Source: JAEXNA01 sp037968995
GTDB taxonomy: Bacteria; Vulcanimicrobiota; Xenobia; Xenobiales; JADMJV01
Reading direction: 5' to 3'
Assembly: GCA_037968995.1 (NCBI GenBank)
Contig: JBBKWP010000160.1
Span: 57,418 to 121,417 of the forward strand
DNA: 64,000 nucleotides
The position numbers and the translations under genes are program-made. Positions 25,152-33,485 of this stretch are shown here, piece after piece. Under the pieces are notes generated by a model that was not told where the DNA came from, did no database searches, and saw only the letters and a list, made by a program, of their open reading frames with translations. The first letter of the stretch is position 1; each line of letters opens with the position of its first letter.

Positions 25152-25873
25152 GACGGCCGACCCCCGCCGAAACGTCGGTCTCTTTGACTGTAGTCATTCA
25201 GAGCTTGGTCCAGTAGCGATCGATCGACATCAGGCCAGTAGGCCTCTGTGAAGAAAAACTCCGTGTAAGCCGATTGCCACAATAAAAAATTCGACATTCT
25301 CAATTCACCGCTCGTCCTAATCAATAGGTCTGGCTCCGGTTGACCCTGTGTGTAAAGACTCTCGTCAATGTGCTCGGGCGTGAGGTCGTCCGGTTGAAGA
25401 CTTCCGTCTTTCACCTTAACCGCCAACTGCCTGACGGCCCGCACGATCTCCTCTCGGGAGCCGTAATTGACCGCCAAATTGAGAATCATGGCCGTATTGT
25501 CTTTGGTGGCCTCCACGGTCGCCAAAAATTCACGACGAACCTGTTCCGGCAGAGCATCGACGTTTCCGATCAGGCGGAACTGGATGCCGGTGCGTCGCAG
25601 CTTTTCACGCTCTCGCGCCGCGTACCGCTCGAAAAGCTGCATGAGGACCCCAACTTCGGTCGGGCTGCGACGCCAGTTTTCCGCGGAAAACGCATAGGCT
25701 GTCAAGTGAGTGATGCCGATTTCGCGGCAGGCTTCTAATAGACGCCTAAAGGATCGCACGCCAGCCTGGTGGCCCAACAGAGCGGGAAGGCGTCTCTCCT
25801 TGGCCCAACGCCGGTTCCCGTCCATGATGACGGCAAGATGGCGCGGTAAATCAGGAGCCTTTTCGGTCACCAC
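25148..25873 (-). CDS. uppS: isoprenyl transferase (undecaprenyl diphosphate synthase)
   Basis: UppS elongates farnesyl diphosphate with cis-isoprene units to make the C55 carrier lipid used by MraY and MurG. The protein has the catalytic AVIMDGNRRWA motif (Asp18 in this numbering), HLTAYAFSAENWRR, LNLAVNYGSREEI and the C-terminal DLLIRTSGELRMSNFLLWQ. GTG 25873 was chosen for its GGGGAGG ribosome site five bases upstream; ATG 25930 and a frame open to 25987 are alternatives without a good site. Length from 25873 is 241 residues, as in the family. Confidence 0.94.
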   Translation of the reverse strand: MVTEKAPDLPRHLAVIMDGNRRWAKERRLPALLGHQAGVRSFRRLLEACREIGITHLTAYAFSAENWRRSPTEVGVLMQLFERYAAREREKLRRTGIQFRLIGNVDALPEQVRREFLATVEATKDNTAMILNLAVNYGSREEIVRAVRQLAVKVKDGSLQPDDLTPEHIDESLYTQGQPEPDLLIRTSGELRMSNFLLWQSAYTEFFFTEAYWPDVDRSLLDQALNDYSQRDRRFGGGRPS

Positions 25874-26135
25874 GTCGGCCTCCCCGACTAGGGTCGCGTC
25901 GCCTCGATTCCGGTATAAGGTAACGCTCATAAGCAAGGACACAGTGAGTCTTTGAACCGCCAGTCCCCTCGGGCTCGCGGACGCCAACGACCCTCAAACG
26001 TCCCTCCCCGTAGGAAAAACCCGACGGTCGAGTGACACTGATGGTGAATCGATACTGTCCCTGAGCCAACCCTTGGAGCAACTCGCTGTAGTCTCGACCG
26101 AGCCAAGGATGAGGAAGGTCTGCCGCGATCTTCAG
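25851..26135 (-). CDS. possible small gene between frr and uppS, with CTG start
   Basis: Between the frr stop and the best uppS start there is a frame of 94 residues with good protein character (LKIAADLPHPWLG, ELLQGLAQGQYRFTIS, GEGRLRVVGV, THCVLAYERYL), ending 23 bases inside uppS. It has no ATG, GTG or early TTG. A CTG at 26135 overlaps the frr TGA stop as CTGA, the same four-base coupling used by many neighbours, with AAGGAG eleven bases upstream. A downstream TTG (26081) would give 76 residues. I recognise no family. If the real uppS start is 25930 the overlap is longer and this call weakens. Confidence 0.4.
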   Translation of the reverse strand: MKIAADLPHPWLGRDYSELLQGLAQGQYRFTISVTRPSGFSYGEGRLRVVGVREPEGTGGSKTHCVLAYERYLIPESRRRDPSRGGRRGDRKGS

Positions 26136-26677
26136 ACTTCCATGAGCTCCTTTTCTTTAGCATCAGTTGTCTTCTCGATCTTGCTCGTGTACTTTTCAGT
26201 GAGCTTTTGAATCTGGTCCTGCACTCGCTTCTCTTCGTCCTCGGTGAGTCCGCCGTTCTTGGCTTCGTCTAGGCCATCCCGACGAATCTGACGCAAGCTA
26301 ACCTTGGCTTCTTCCGCCTTGCTCTTCACCACTTTCACGAAATCCTTGCGTCGCTCTTCTGTGAGAGGCGGCAAGTTAAGGCGAATCAAGTTGCCATCGT
26401 TATTGGGAGCCACTCCCAGATTGGCTTTGTGAATACTGCGCTCGATGTTAGAGATGTTGTTCTTGTCAAACGGCTGAATGACGAGGGTCCTCGCTTCGGG
26501 AATAGAGATCGTGGCGACTTGTGACAGAGGCATTTCCGAACCGTAAGCCTCCACCATTACCTTGTCCACCAGAGCAGGCGTCGCCCGGCCGGAACGGATC
26601 CGACTGAACTCGCGTCCCAGCGCTTCTAAGGCGCTTTCCATTCTCTCTTCTAAAGGTCCTAAATCCATCGCTTCCAT
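26132..26677 (-). CDS. frr: ribosome recycling factor
   Basis: RRF, with EF-G, splits the post-termination ribosome. The 181-residue protein is of standard length and shows LGREFSRIRSGRATPALVD, ARTLVIQPFDKN, LGVAPNNDGNLIRLNLPPLTEERRK (quoted in parts) and the long C-terminal helices LTEDEEKRVQDQIQKLTEKY typical of the family. It starts 4 bases after pyrH, with GGAG inside the pyrH end as ribosome site. Gene order pyrH-frr-uppS is conserved in most bacteria. Confidence 0.97.
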   Translation of the reverse strand: MEAMDLGPLEERMESALEALGREFSRIRSGRATPALVDKVMVEAYGSEMPLSQVATISIPEARTLVIQPFDKNNISNIERSIHKANLGVAPNNDGNLIRLNLPPLTEERRKDFVKVVKSKAEEAKVSLRQIRRDGLDEAKNGGLTEDEEKRVQDQIQKLTEKYTSKIEKTTDAKEKELMEV

Positions 26678-26681
26678 TTAC

Positions 26682-27443
26682 TTAGTCTCCCTCTTTAACG
26701 AGTGTACCGATCTTCTCGCCGGATACAATTCTCATGATGTTGCCTTCTTCAGTGATGTCGAAGACGTTGATCGCCATACCGTTATCCATACAAAGTGACA
26801 CCGCGGTAGAGTCCATCACTTTCAGTCCGCGGCGCAAGACCTCAATGTAGGTAAGTTCTTCAAACTTTTGGGCTCCGGGGTTCAAGACGGGGTCGATATC
26901 GTAAACGCCATCCACCTTAGTGCCTTTGAAGAGAGCATCGGCTCCGATTTCCAAGCCCCTCAGAGCCGCCGCGGAATCAGTGGTGAAGTATGGACTACCC
27001 GTACCGCCGGCAAAGATTACGACCCGGTTTTTCTCCAGGTGCCGCACAGCCTTGCGCCGGATGAAGGGTTCCGCCACATCTTTCATTTCAATGGCGGTCA
27101 GAACACGAGTTTTGACGTTCAGCTTTTCCAAAGCATCCTGTAACGCTAGAGCGTTGATGACGGTGGCGATCATACCCATTTGATCCGCCGTCGCTCGCTC
27201 CATTTCCGGCGCCATCCGGCCTCGCCAGATGTTCCCGCCACCGACCACAACCGCGATCTGTACCTTTAGAGCGTTGAGGTCGGCCAGTTCTCTGGCGTAC
27301 CGAGCGATTGTCGGGGCGTCAACTCCGAATCCACTGGACCCGGCGAACACTTCTCCAGAGAGCTTCAAAACGATTCGATTGTAGGGAAGACTTTGAACTT
27401 CCCCACGTTCCTTGACTGGCTTGGCGTCGATGGTGCAACTCAC
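26682..27443 (-). CDS. pyrH: UMP kinase
   Basis: PyrH phosphorylates UMP to UDP and is an amino-acid-kinase-fold hexamer. The 253-residue protein has YNRIVLKLSGEVFAG near the N-terminus, VAVVVGGGNIWRG, DQMGMIATVINALALQ, the FAGGTGSPYFTTDSAAALR motif and the ATP-site KVDGVYDIDP. The start codon is GTG with GGAG six bases upstream. It should follow tsf but is separated from it by a plus-strand pair of genes, so it needs its own promoter in 27444-27634. Confidence 0.97.
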   Translation of the reverse strand: MSCTIDAKPVKERGEVQSLPYNRIVLKLSGEVFAGSSGFGVDAPTIARYARELADLNALKVQIAVVVGGGNIWRGRMAPEMERATADQMGMIATVINALALQDALEKLNVKTRVLTAIEMKDVAEPFIRRKAVRHLEKNRVVIFAGGTGSPYFTTDSAAALRGLEIGADALFKGTKVDGVYDIDPVLNPGAQKFEELTYIEVLRRGLKVMDSTAVSLCMDNGMAINVFDITEEGNIMRIVSGEKIGTLVKEGD

Positions 27444-27634
27444 CTCGTTCTCCTTTTGCGCTCCGAGTTTGTTGCAGGTTCTGTTCTGAACCTTGCCTTC
27501 CTTCCCTACTGATCAGGTCCGGGGCGCAATTTCCGTCTCGACCTCGTGCGTCGAGGTGTCGGCGCTGGTATCAATTTGCCCTTCTGACCGGCCCAGGACG
27601 AGGATATGCGGCAGCACAAAAGAAATTCAGAAGA

Positions 27635-29002
27635 ATGAGTAAACTCACGCGTGTTAGCCTAATCCTAGTGGGATTGCTGATGTTCTCAGCTACCTCGACG
27701 CTGGCCCAACCTACCAATCTCAACGAAAAAGCGTCTCAACTCTTAGCCAAGCAACAGTATTCCGACGCTCTCCCGCTGTTTGAACAGTTGGTTAAACAGG
27801 ACGGCCCGCGCCTCGACCTTCTGCTCGGACTTTCCGAGTCACTCATGGGAGTCGGCCAGGTCGGTAAAGCGTTTGAGCTTTCCGAGCGGCTCGTCGCCTT
27901 GTATCCGGACCGAGGCGAAGCGTTCGCCGAGCGGGCGGAACTACTGGCTCTGCTGCGACGTCCACAGGACGCCGTCACCGAACTTGACCGAGCCATCGAA
28001 CTACAACCCCTGGAGCCTTACCATCGAATAGCTCGAGGCTACACTTACGCCGACCTGGGCCGAATGCCGTCTGCCCATGAAGATTTCTCAAAGGCCGTCG
28101 AACTCAAGCCGGACCTTGCCATCGGATACGCCGGGCGAGCCTATATCAACAGCCAACTCGGAGAGTTCGAGCAAGCCTGGAAGGACGTCGGAGTGGCCTT
28201 GGACCTGAGCCCCGATCTCGTTCCAGCCCTCCACACTCGAGCCGACCTTTTCGCACGTGAGGAGCAATTCGAAAAGTCGCTCGCGGATTACACCCGAGCT
28301 ATCGCCCTGTCTCCGACCAACGTCTACCTCCATTCCGGACGATCCGCCGTCAATGCCGCGCTCGGCCGGTATGATGAAGCCTTAGCCGACGACAATGAAG
28401 CCGTTCGCCTAGCACCGGACCAATCGCTCTTCTACTCAGGCAGGGCTGATCTATACGAACGCATGGAGAAAGCCGAACAGGCGCGGTCCGACCATGATAG
28501 GGCTGTGGAACTGGCACCTACGAGCGCCGACGCACACCTTTGGCGCGGCGGTTATCTGTTGCGCAACGGACATTCCAAGGAGGCCCTCGAAGACTACCAA
28601 CAGGCCATTCGACTCGAGCCCGCCCTAGCCGAAGCTTATCTCGGTCGAGGCCAAGCGAGACTGAGCTTAAATCAGTCGGAGATGGCACTCGTGGACTTCG
28701 AGAGAGCTATCGAACTGACTCCCAACTTCCTGTATACGTATGTCGCCAAGGCGAACACCTTGGCGAGTCTCACCCGATTCGACGAAGGACTGACGACCCT
28801 TAATGCGGTTCTAAAACTGGCCCCCAACTACGCCCCCGGCCATCTTTCCCGAGGCTATATTTTAGAAGCCACCGACCAACTCAACGAAGCTCGTGCGGCT
28901 TTTCAAGCAGCCCTGGAATTTGCCGTGGACAGCGCTCAACGGCGAGAAGCCCGCGAAGCTCTAACTGCACTCAACGCGCAAGGGATGTCCACTCAGCCGT
29001 GA
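27635..29002 (+). CDS. exported TPR-repeat protein
   Basis: The 455-residue product begins with a signal peptide (about 1-24, hydrophobic core LILVGLLMFSATSTLA, predicted cut before QPTN). Eleven or twelve tandem 34-residue tetratricopeptide repeats follow, each with the A-x-LG-x8-A and FxxALxLxP-type pattern (for example AIELQPLEPYHRIARGYTYA). TPR arrays are protein-binding scaffolds; the partner is unknown. It is in the plus orientation inside an otherwise minus-strand translation operon, diverging from pyrH, and overlaps the next lipoprotein gene by 4 bases. Confidence 0.88.
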   Translation: MSKLTRVSLILVGLLMFSATSTLAQPTNLNEKASQLLAKQQYSDALPLFEQLVKQDGPRLDLLLGLSESLMGVGQVGKAFELSERLVALYPDRGEAFAERAELLALLRRPQDAVTELDRAIELQPLEPYHRIARGYTYADLGRMPSAHEDFSKAVELKPDLAIGYAGRAYINSQLGEFEQAWKDVGVALDLSPDLVPALHTRADLFAREEQFEKSLADYTRAIALSPTNVYLHSGRSAVNAALGRYDEALADDNEAVRLAPDQSLFYSGRADLYERMEKAEQARSDHDRAVELAPTSADAHLWRGGYLLRNGHSKEALEDYQQAIRLEPALAEAYLGRGQARLSLNQSEMALVDFERAIELTPNFLYTYVAKANTLASLTRFDEGLTTLNAVLKLAPNYAPGHLSRGYILEATDQLNEARAAFQAALEFAVDSAQRREAREALTALNAQGMSTQP

Positions 29003-29400
29003 TTCGCTCTCCTAGAAGAACTCTTCTCCAATTGCTCCTCTGCTTGATGCTCGTGGCTGGCTGCACAGGCCCTAAACTTGAACCTTCTCTCAATAAGTCG
29101 GACCTCACAGCGCTCGAAACGAACATGGAGAATCTTTTTACCGCCTTGGAGATGTACGCCCAGGACCACACGCTCAACTACCCCGAGAATGTCAGTGACC
29201 TGATCCCGAAATATATCGACGTCATACCGCTCGATCCAGTGAATGGACAGCCTCTCATCTACACAAAGACTGAGCGAGGTTACTTCCTTACCACGTCCGT
29301 GAGCTATATATCTCTTGGAGTCGACGAAGGGTTTCCCAAGATGGACCAAGACGGATTTATGGCGCTCAAGGCCTCTGACTTCCCATCTGAAGAGCTCTGA
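28999..29400 (+). CDS. lipoprotein with a pseudopilin-like (GspG-type) domain
   Basis: The 133-residue product has a lipoprotein signal peptide with lipobox LVAGC (Cys22). The mature part begins with a helix (ALETNMENLFTALEMYAQDH), then has NYPENVSDLIPKYIDVIPLDP and GQPLIYTKTERGYFL. This order closely follows the soluble domain of type II secretion major pseudopilins, where a helix is followed by YP, a conserved LxxxYIxxxPxDP and a GxPxxY strand. Here, however, it is anchored by a lipid instead of the pilin helix. GTG 28999 overlaps the TPR gene stop as GTGA, so the two are coupled. Confidence 0.75.
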   Translation: MIRSPRRTLLQLLLCLMLVAGCTGPKLEPSLNKSDLTALETNMENLFTALEMYAQDHTLNYPENVSDLIPKYIDVIPLDPVNGQPLIYTKTERGYFLTTSVSYISLGVDEGFPKMDQDGFMALKASDFPSEEL

Positions 29401-29478
29401 TTCTCTGTCAACCTATCAAAGGACGAAATCCTAGAGCGTTCCTAAAACACCCGGCGTCTTCATACCTTGGGCCCCCCC

Positions 29479-29511
29479 AAAAAAAAGAGACCCTCAAAAC
29501 GAGGGTCTCTT
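29479..29511 (-). terminator. intrinsic terminator after tsf (possibly bidirectional)
   Basis: AAGAGACCCTC and GAGGGTCTCTT (29485-29495 and 29501-29511) form an 11 bp stem with a 5-base loop, followed on the minus strand by a run of eight T. On the plus strand the hairpin is followed only by a weak T tract, but it also lies right after the lipoprotein gene, so it may serve both convergent transcripts. Confidence 0.9.
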
Positions 29512-29530
29512 CTTAAATAGACGGGTCGAT

Positions 29531-30130
29531 CTAACCGTCGGCGAGATCGAATCTAGAAAATCTCTTGACTCGGATGTTCTCGCCGGTTCTGGCGATCGTC
29601 TCCTTGATCAGAGTTTCAATGGTCTTCGAGTCATCCTTGATGTAGGGCTGTTCCATAAGGCACTGGGATTGGAAGTACTTATCTACCTTGCCCGTCGCGA
29701 TTTTTTCCGCAATGTTCTCAGGCTTACCCTCCTCCAGTGCGGCGGCCTTGTAGCCCTCCAGCTCTTTGTCGATGGTATCCTGAGTCACTTCGTCACGAGT
29801 GACGTATTTGGGACCCATGGCGGCTATCTGCATCGCGATGCCAGCAACCAAGTCTCCGAACTCGTCGGTCTTCGCCACGAAATCCGTTTCGCAGTTGACT
29901 TCCACGAGAACGCCGACTCGGCCGCCCATGTGGATGTAACTTCCGACTAGGCCTTCGCTGGTCTCTCGACCGGCCTTTTTGTCGGCCTTGCTGATACCTT
30001 TTTGGCGCAGCCAGCCGGCGGCCTCCTCGACGTTGCCGTTGTTGGCCGACAAGGCTTCACGGCAATCCATAATTCCGGCTCCAGTTTTGGCACGGAGCTC
30101 CTTTACCATTGTTGCGCTAATTTCCGACAT
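29531..30130 (-). CDS. tsf: elongation factor Ts (short form)
   Basis: EF-Ts recycles EF-Tu by GDP release. The product of 199 residues is the short form, lacking the second core repeat and coiled coil of the E. coli type. It has SATMVKELRAKTGAGIMDCREAL, the EF-Tu-contacting EVNCETDFVAKTDEF and YLRQKG-type LRQKGISKADKKAGR motifs, and the closing GENIRVKRFSRF strand. ATG 30130 has AGAGGA nearby; a TTG lies one codon earlier. It follows rpsB after 23 bases and ends at a strong terminator. Confidence 0.96.
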   Translation of the reverse strand: MSEISATMVKELRAKTGAGIMDCREALSANNGNVEEAAGWLRQKGISKADKKAGRETSEGLVGSYIHMGGRVGVLVEVNCETDFVAKTDEFGDLVAGIAMQIAAMGPKYVTRDEVTQDTIDKELEGYKAAALEEGKPENIAEKIATGKVDKYFQSQCLMEQPYIKDDSKTIETLIKETIARTGENIRVKRFSRFDLADG

Positions 30131-30153
30131 CAATTAATCCTCTCTTAATTACT

Positions 30154-31038
30154 TTACTCGGAGCGCCAGACGCCGACGCGGACCGATTCGGTTTCTCCAC
30201 CTTCGGTGGTGTACGTAACGGTCTCGGTCTCTACAGTTCCACCGGCGGCTTCATCGCTTTCGGGATCCCCGTCTCCTTGACGCTCAACGTCAGGAACGTC
30301 CTGCTCAATTTCAGCCTTCGCTTCGATGATCGCGTCAGCGATCTTCCCACAAATCAGGCGTACGGCACGGATCGCATCGTCATTTCCTGGGATAGGAAAG
30401 TCGATGACATCAGGATCGCAGTTCGTATCCACGATGGCGACTACCGGAATTCCCAAAGAACGAGCTTCTTTCACCGCAATATATTCTTTGCGTGGATCGA
30501 TAATGAAAAGCGCTCCAGGAAGGGTCGGCATGGTCTTGATCCCGCCGAGAAACTTTTCCAGCTTCTTGCGTTGGTCTTCGAGACGAATGACTTCTTTCTT
30601 AGGAAGACGGTCAAAAACTCCGGTTTCTTTCATCTCCTCAAGGTTCTTGAGGCGATCCACGCGTTTTTGAATGGTCTTGTAGTTGGTGAGCATTCCACCC
30701 AACCAGCGCTGAGTCACAAAGTACTCGCCGCATCGCAAGGCTTCTTCTTCCACCGTCTCGGTCGCTTGCTTCTTCGTTCCCACGAACAAGACAGGACGGG
30801 GACGGGTCACGGGACTGTCGGTAATAGTGTAGGTCTCATAATCGACGCAGCCTTTGGAGACAGCTTTGACAAAGTGATAAGCCTCTTTGAGCTTATTGAC
30901 AGTCTTCTGTAGGTCGATGATGTAAATGCCGTTACGTTCAGTAAAAATGTAACGTGCCATCTTGGGGTCCCAGCGACGTGTCTGGTGACCAAAGTGCACT
31001 CCTGCTTCAAGGAGTTGCTTCATGCTAATAATGGACAT
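30154..31038 (-). CDS. rpsB: 30S ribosomal protein S2
   Basis: The protein starts with MKQLLEAGVHFGHQTRRWDPKM-type residues (quoted in part), then shows FVGTKKQATETVEEEA, VTQRWLGGMLTNYKTI, FIIDPRKEYIAVKEA and VDTNCDPDVIDFPIPGNDDA, all standard for S2. At 294 residues it carries an acidic, Thr/Glu-rich C-terminal tail of about 50 residues that many S2 proteins lack. The ribosome site is GGAGG seven bases before the ATG. It is the first gene of its unit, with a good promoter at 31205-31234 and a structured leader. Confidence 0.97.
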   Translation of the reverse strand: MSIISMKQLLEAGVHFGHQTRRWDPKMARYIFTERNGIYIIDLQKTVNKLKEAYHFVKAVSKGCVDYETYTITDSPVTRPRPVLFVGTKKQATETVEEEALRCGEYFVTQRWLGGMLTNYKTIQKRVDRLKNLEEMKETGVFDRLPKKEVIRLEDQRKKLEKFLGGIKTMPTLPGALFIIDPRKEYIAVKEARSLGIPVVAIVDTNCDPDVIDFPIPGNDDAIRAVRLICGKIADAIIEAKAEIEQDVPDVERQGDGDPESDEAAGGTVETETVTYTTEGGETESVRVGVWRSE

Positions 31039-31234
31039 ATATTCCTCCGGTTATTCGTTGTACCCCACATACGGAATCCACGCTTCTGAGATATCGAAAC
31101 ACCTCAAAGGACATGAACACCGGAGTGAAGCTGGATGATCCAGCGTGGGGCACTGTGTTCTACGCATCACTTTGAAAAAGTTAAATGCGCGAAGATACCC
31201 GGGGAATATAGCAACCCTAGTGGTCTTTCGTCAA
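31039..31234 (-). promoter_or_regulatory. rpsB promoter and structured leader
   Basis: TTGACG (31229-31234) and TATATT (31205-31210), 18 bases apart on the minus strand, make a good promoter; transcription should start near 31198, leaving a leader of about 160 bases. The leader contains a CTGGA / TCCAG hairpin. A distant pairing between GTGCCCCAC, early in the leader, and GTGGGGTAC, about 20 bases before the ribosome site, could form a long-range stem. Such leaders often mediate autoregulation by the ribosomal protein, but no known S2-leader motif is recognised here. Confidence 0.6.
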
Positions 31235-31302
31235 GGCCCATTTCTTCAGGGGAGGGCTTTTACAGGGAGGCAGGAGCCCGTATCCCTCTAAATCCTAAGC
31301 CT

Positions 31303-31995
31303 ATGACAGACTTGTCTACTCAGCCTGAAAACATCAGCCGTCCTCTGGTCCTATTTGGCTGTGGGGGTCACGCTCGTGAGGTAGCCGAGATAGCTCTTCA
31401 CGCCAAAGAACTGGCCCTTGGCCCCACGATCTTGGGATTCCTCGACGAAGACGCCTCTCGACACGGTGAACAAGTCGACGGCATCCCTGTCCTTGGAAGT
31501 TTCGAGTGGCTGCAAGAGCATCTTGACAGCGTAGACCTAGTGGTCGCCATCGGACACATCCCTACCCGTCAAAGAATCGCCGAACGTTCACTGACGCTGG
31601 GAGCTAGCTTCGCGACCGTTATCTCCCCGCTCGCTACTCTTTCGCGGCACTGCCGCATTGGTCGGGGCTCGATGATCTTTCCCCAAGTTGTGGTGAGCAC
31701 CAACGTGACGATCGGAGAGCATGTCATCCTCGGCGTCCATTCCAGCGTCAGCCACGATTGTGTGATCGAGGACTTCGCTTTTCTCTGTCCCGGGTCACGG
31801 GCCACCGGCGGAGTTACCCTCGGAACCGGGGCGATGCTTGGAACGAACGCCTCTATACTTCCCGGCCGGAGCGTGGGTGCCGGCACTTTGATCGGTGGAG
31901 GAGCCTGTGTTGCGACCAACATTGGGTGCGGAGTGACAGCGGTAGGCGTGCCAGCGAAAGTCCTACCGCCCAGACCTAAATCCCCAAACAGGTAG
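31303..31995 (+). CDS. NeuD/PglD-type sugar O-acyltransferase
   Basis: The 230-residue product has an N-terminal Rossmann-like PglD domain (VLFGCGGHAREVAEIALHA near residues 15-33) and a C-terminal left-handed beta helix of hexapeptide repeats (RIGRGSMIFPQVVVS, VTIGEHVILG, ATGGVTLGTGAMLGTNASI). The helix includes the catalytic histidine region GVHSSVSHDC. Such enzymes acetylate amino- or sialic-acid-like sugars for surface polysaccharides. I chose ATG 31303 at the family's normal start, although the frame is open from 31135. It is monocistronic, divergent from rpsB and convergent with hslU. Confidence 0.88.
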   Translation: MTDLSTQPENISRPLVLFGCGGHAREVAEIALHAKELALGPTILGFLDEDASRHGEQVDGIPVLGSFEWLQEHLDSVDLVVAIGHIPTRQRIAERSLTLGASFATVISPLATLSRHCRIGRGSMIFPQVVVSTNVTIGEHVILGVHSSVSHDCVIEDFAFLCPGSRATGGVTLGTGAMLGTNASILPGRSVGAGTLIGGGACVATNIGCGVTAVGVPAKVLPPRPKSPNR

Positions 31996-32018
31996 AAACT
32001 TCACCAGGCCGGCTCAAC

Positions 32019-33482
32019 CTACAGTATATACCTGGACAGGTCCTTATCCTCGACTAAACCTTCTAGACGTTCTCGGACAAACGCCGCATCCACCACCACC
32101 TCCGGGTCTTCCAACTCCGGAGCGTCGAAGGAGATCTTTTCCAGAACCTTCTCTAACACCGTATGCAGGCGCCGCGCGCCGATATTCTCAGTGCCTTCGT
32201 TGACCCTCGCAGCGATGGCCGCCATCTCTTTCACACCGTCTTCGGTGAAGGTGAGTCTCACATCTTCGGTCGCTAGCAGCGCTTGATACTGGCGCGTGAG
32301 AGCGTTCTCGGGTTCCACCAAGATGCGCTCGAAATCGGCCTGAGTAAGACTCTCCAGCTCCACTCGAATCGGGAATCGGCCCTGGAGTTCCGGAATCAGA
32401 TCAGAAGGCTTCGAGACGTGGAAAGCTCCCGCCGCGATAAATAATATATGATCCGTCTTCACCGGACCGTGCTTAGTATTTACGGTGGATCCCTCGATTA
32501 TGGGAAGCAGATCTCGCTGTACGCCTTCTCGACTGACGTCGGGACCAGATCCGCCGCCCTGGGAGCGGCCCGCGATCTTGTCCACTTCGTCGAGGAAAAT
32601 GATCCCTCGTCGTTCCACTCGTTCCTTGGCGATAGTTCGTACCTCGTCGGAATCGATCAATTTTTTAGCTTCCTCGGCGGCAAGCAAACCTTTGGCCTCG
32701 GAAATCTTCAACTTACGCGCTTTTTTTCGCTTCGGCAGAACGCCACCCAGCAATTCGCCCATATTGACGCCGAGTTCATCCATACCCGGTCCTCCGAACA
32801 TCGCCATTCCCGGAGGAGCGTTCTCCTCTAACTCAAGTTCCACGTATCGATCATCGAGGTCGCCTGCCTTCAACTGGCGCATCAACTCGATCCGCTCCGC
32901 TCGACTCTCTTGTTCGGTTTTTGGGGGAACCTCTTCGACAGCAGGTCGCTCGGTGGGAGGCTGGGCACCACCCATGGCACTCAAAGTTTGACTAAAGAGA
33001 GCTTGAAAGGGGTTTGCACCCGCGGGATCCTGCTTCTTTTCTGTTGGCGCCAGCAGATCGACTAGGCGTTCGAGCGCCAGTTCTTGAGCCTTCTCATCGA
33101 CATCGGCCAAACGCTCGGTTTCCACCATCCGGACGGCCATCTCGACGAGGTCCCGAATAATGGTTTCCACGTCGCGCCCAATATAGCCCACTTCCGTGAA
33201 CTTTGTAGCTTCCACTTTAAGAAACGGCGCCTGAGCGAGCTTCGCCAATCGACGAGCCACCTCGGTTTTTCCCACTCCGGTGGGTCCGATCATCAAAATA
33301 TTCTTGGGGATCACTTCATCACGAAGTTCAGAGGAGATACGCTCTCTACGGAATCGGTTCCGTAAGGCCACCGCGACCGCCCGCTTGGCTTGATTCTGCC
33401 CAATGATATAACGGTCGAGCTCCTCCACGATCTGACGCGGAGTCATTAAGTCCCGCAATCGGACTTCGGTCAACAATGTCAT
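32019..33482 (-). CDS. hslU: HslU, ATPase subunit of the HslUV protease
   Basis: HslU unfolds substrates and feeds them to the HslV peptidase. The 487-residue AAA+ protein has LDRYIIGQNQAKRAVAVALRN, Walker A GPTGVGKTEVARRLA (about 68-82), EVGYIGRDVETIIRDL, Walker B GIIFLDEVDKIA, sensor motifs and the C-terminal ENIGARRLHTVLE. The tail ends RYIL, the segment that inserts into HslV. The I-domain is acidic, Gln/Glu-rich and slightly long. It starts 3 bases after the gene at 33486. hslV, usually adjacent, is 20 kb away at 54239. Confidence 0.96.
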   Translation of the reverse strand: MTLLTEVRLRDLMTPRQIVEELDRYIIGQNQAKRAVAVALRNRFRRERISSELRDEVIPKNILMIGPTGVGKTEVARRLAKLAQAPFLKVEATKFTEVGYIGRDVETIIRDLVEMAVRMVETERLADVDEKAQELALERLVDLLAPTEKKQDPAGANPFQALFSQTLSAMGGAQPPTERPAVEEVPPKTEQESRAERIELMRQLKAGDLDDRYVELELEENAPPGMAMFGGPGMDELGVNMGELLGGVLPKRKKARKLKISEAKGLLAAEEAKKLIDSDEVRTIAKERVERRGIIFLDEVDKIAGRSQGGGSGPDVSREGVQRDLLPIIEGSTVNTKHGPVKTDHILFIAAGAFHVSKPSDLIPELQGRFPIRVELESLTQADFERILVEPENALTRQYQALLATEDVRLTFTEDGVKEMAAIAARVNEGTENIGARRLHTVLEKVLEKISFDAPELEDPEVVVDAAFVRERLEGLVEDKDLSRYIL

Positions 33483-33485
33483 GAG

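Noticed and set aside
30277..30912. 211-codon plus-strand frame
   Set aside because: Antisense to rpsB; highly conserved S2 sequence explains it.
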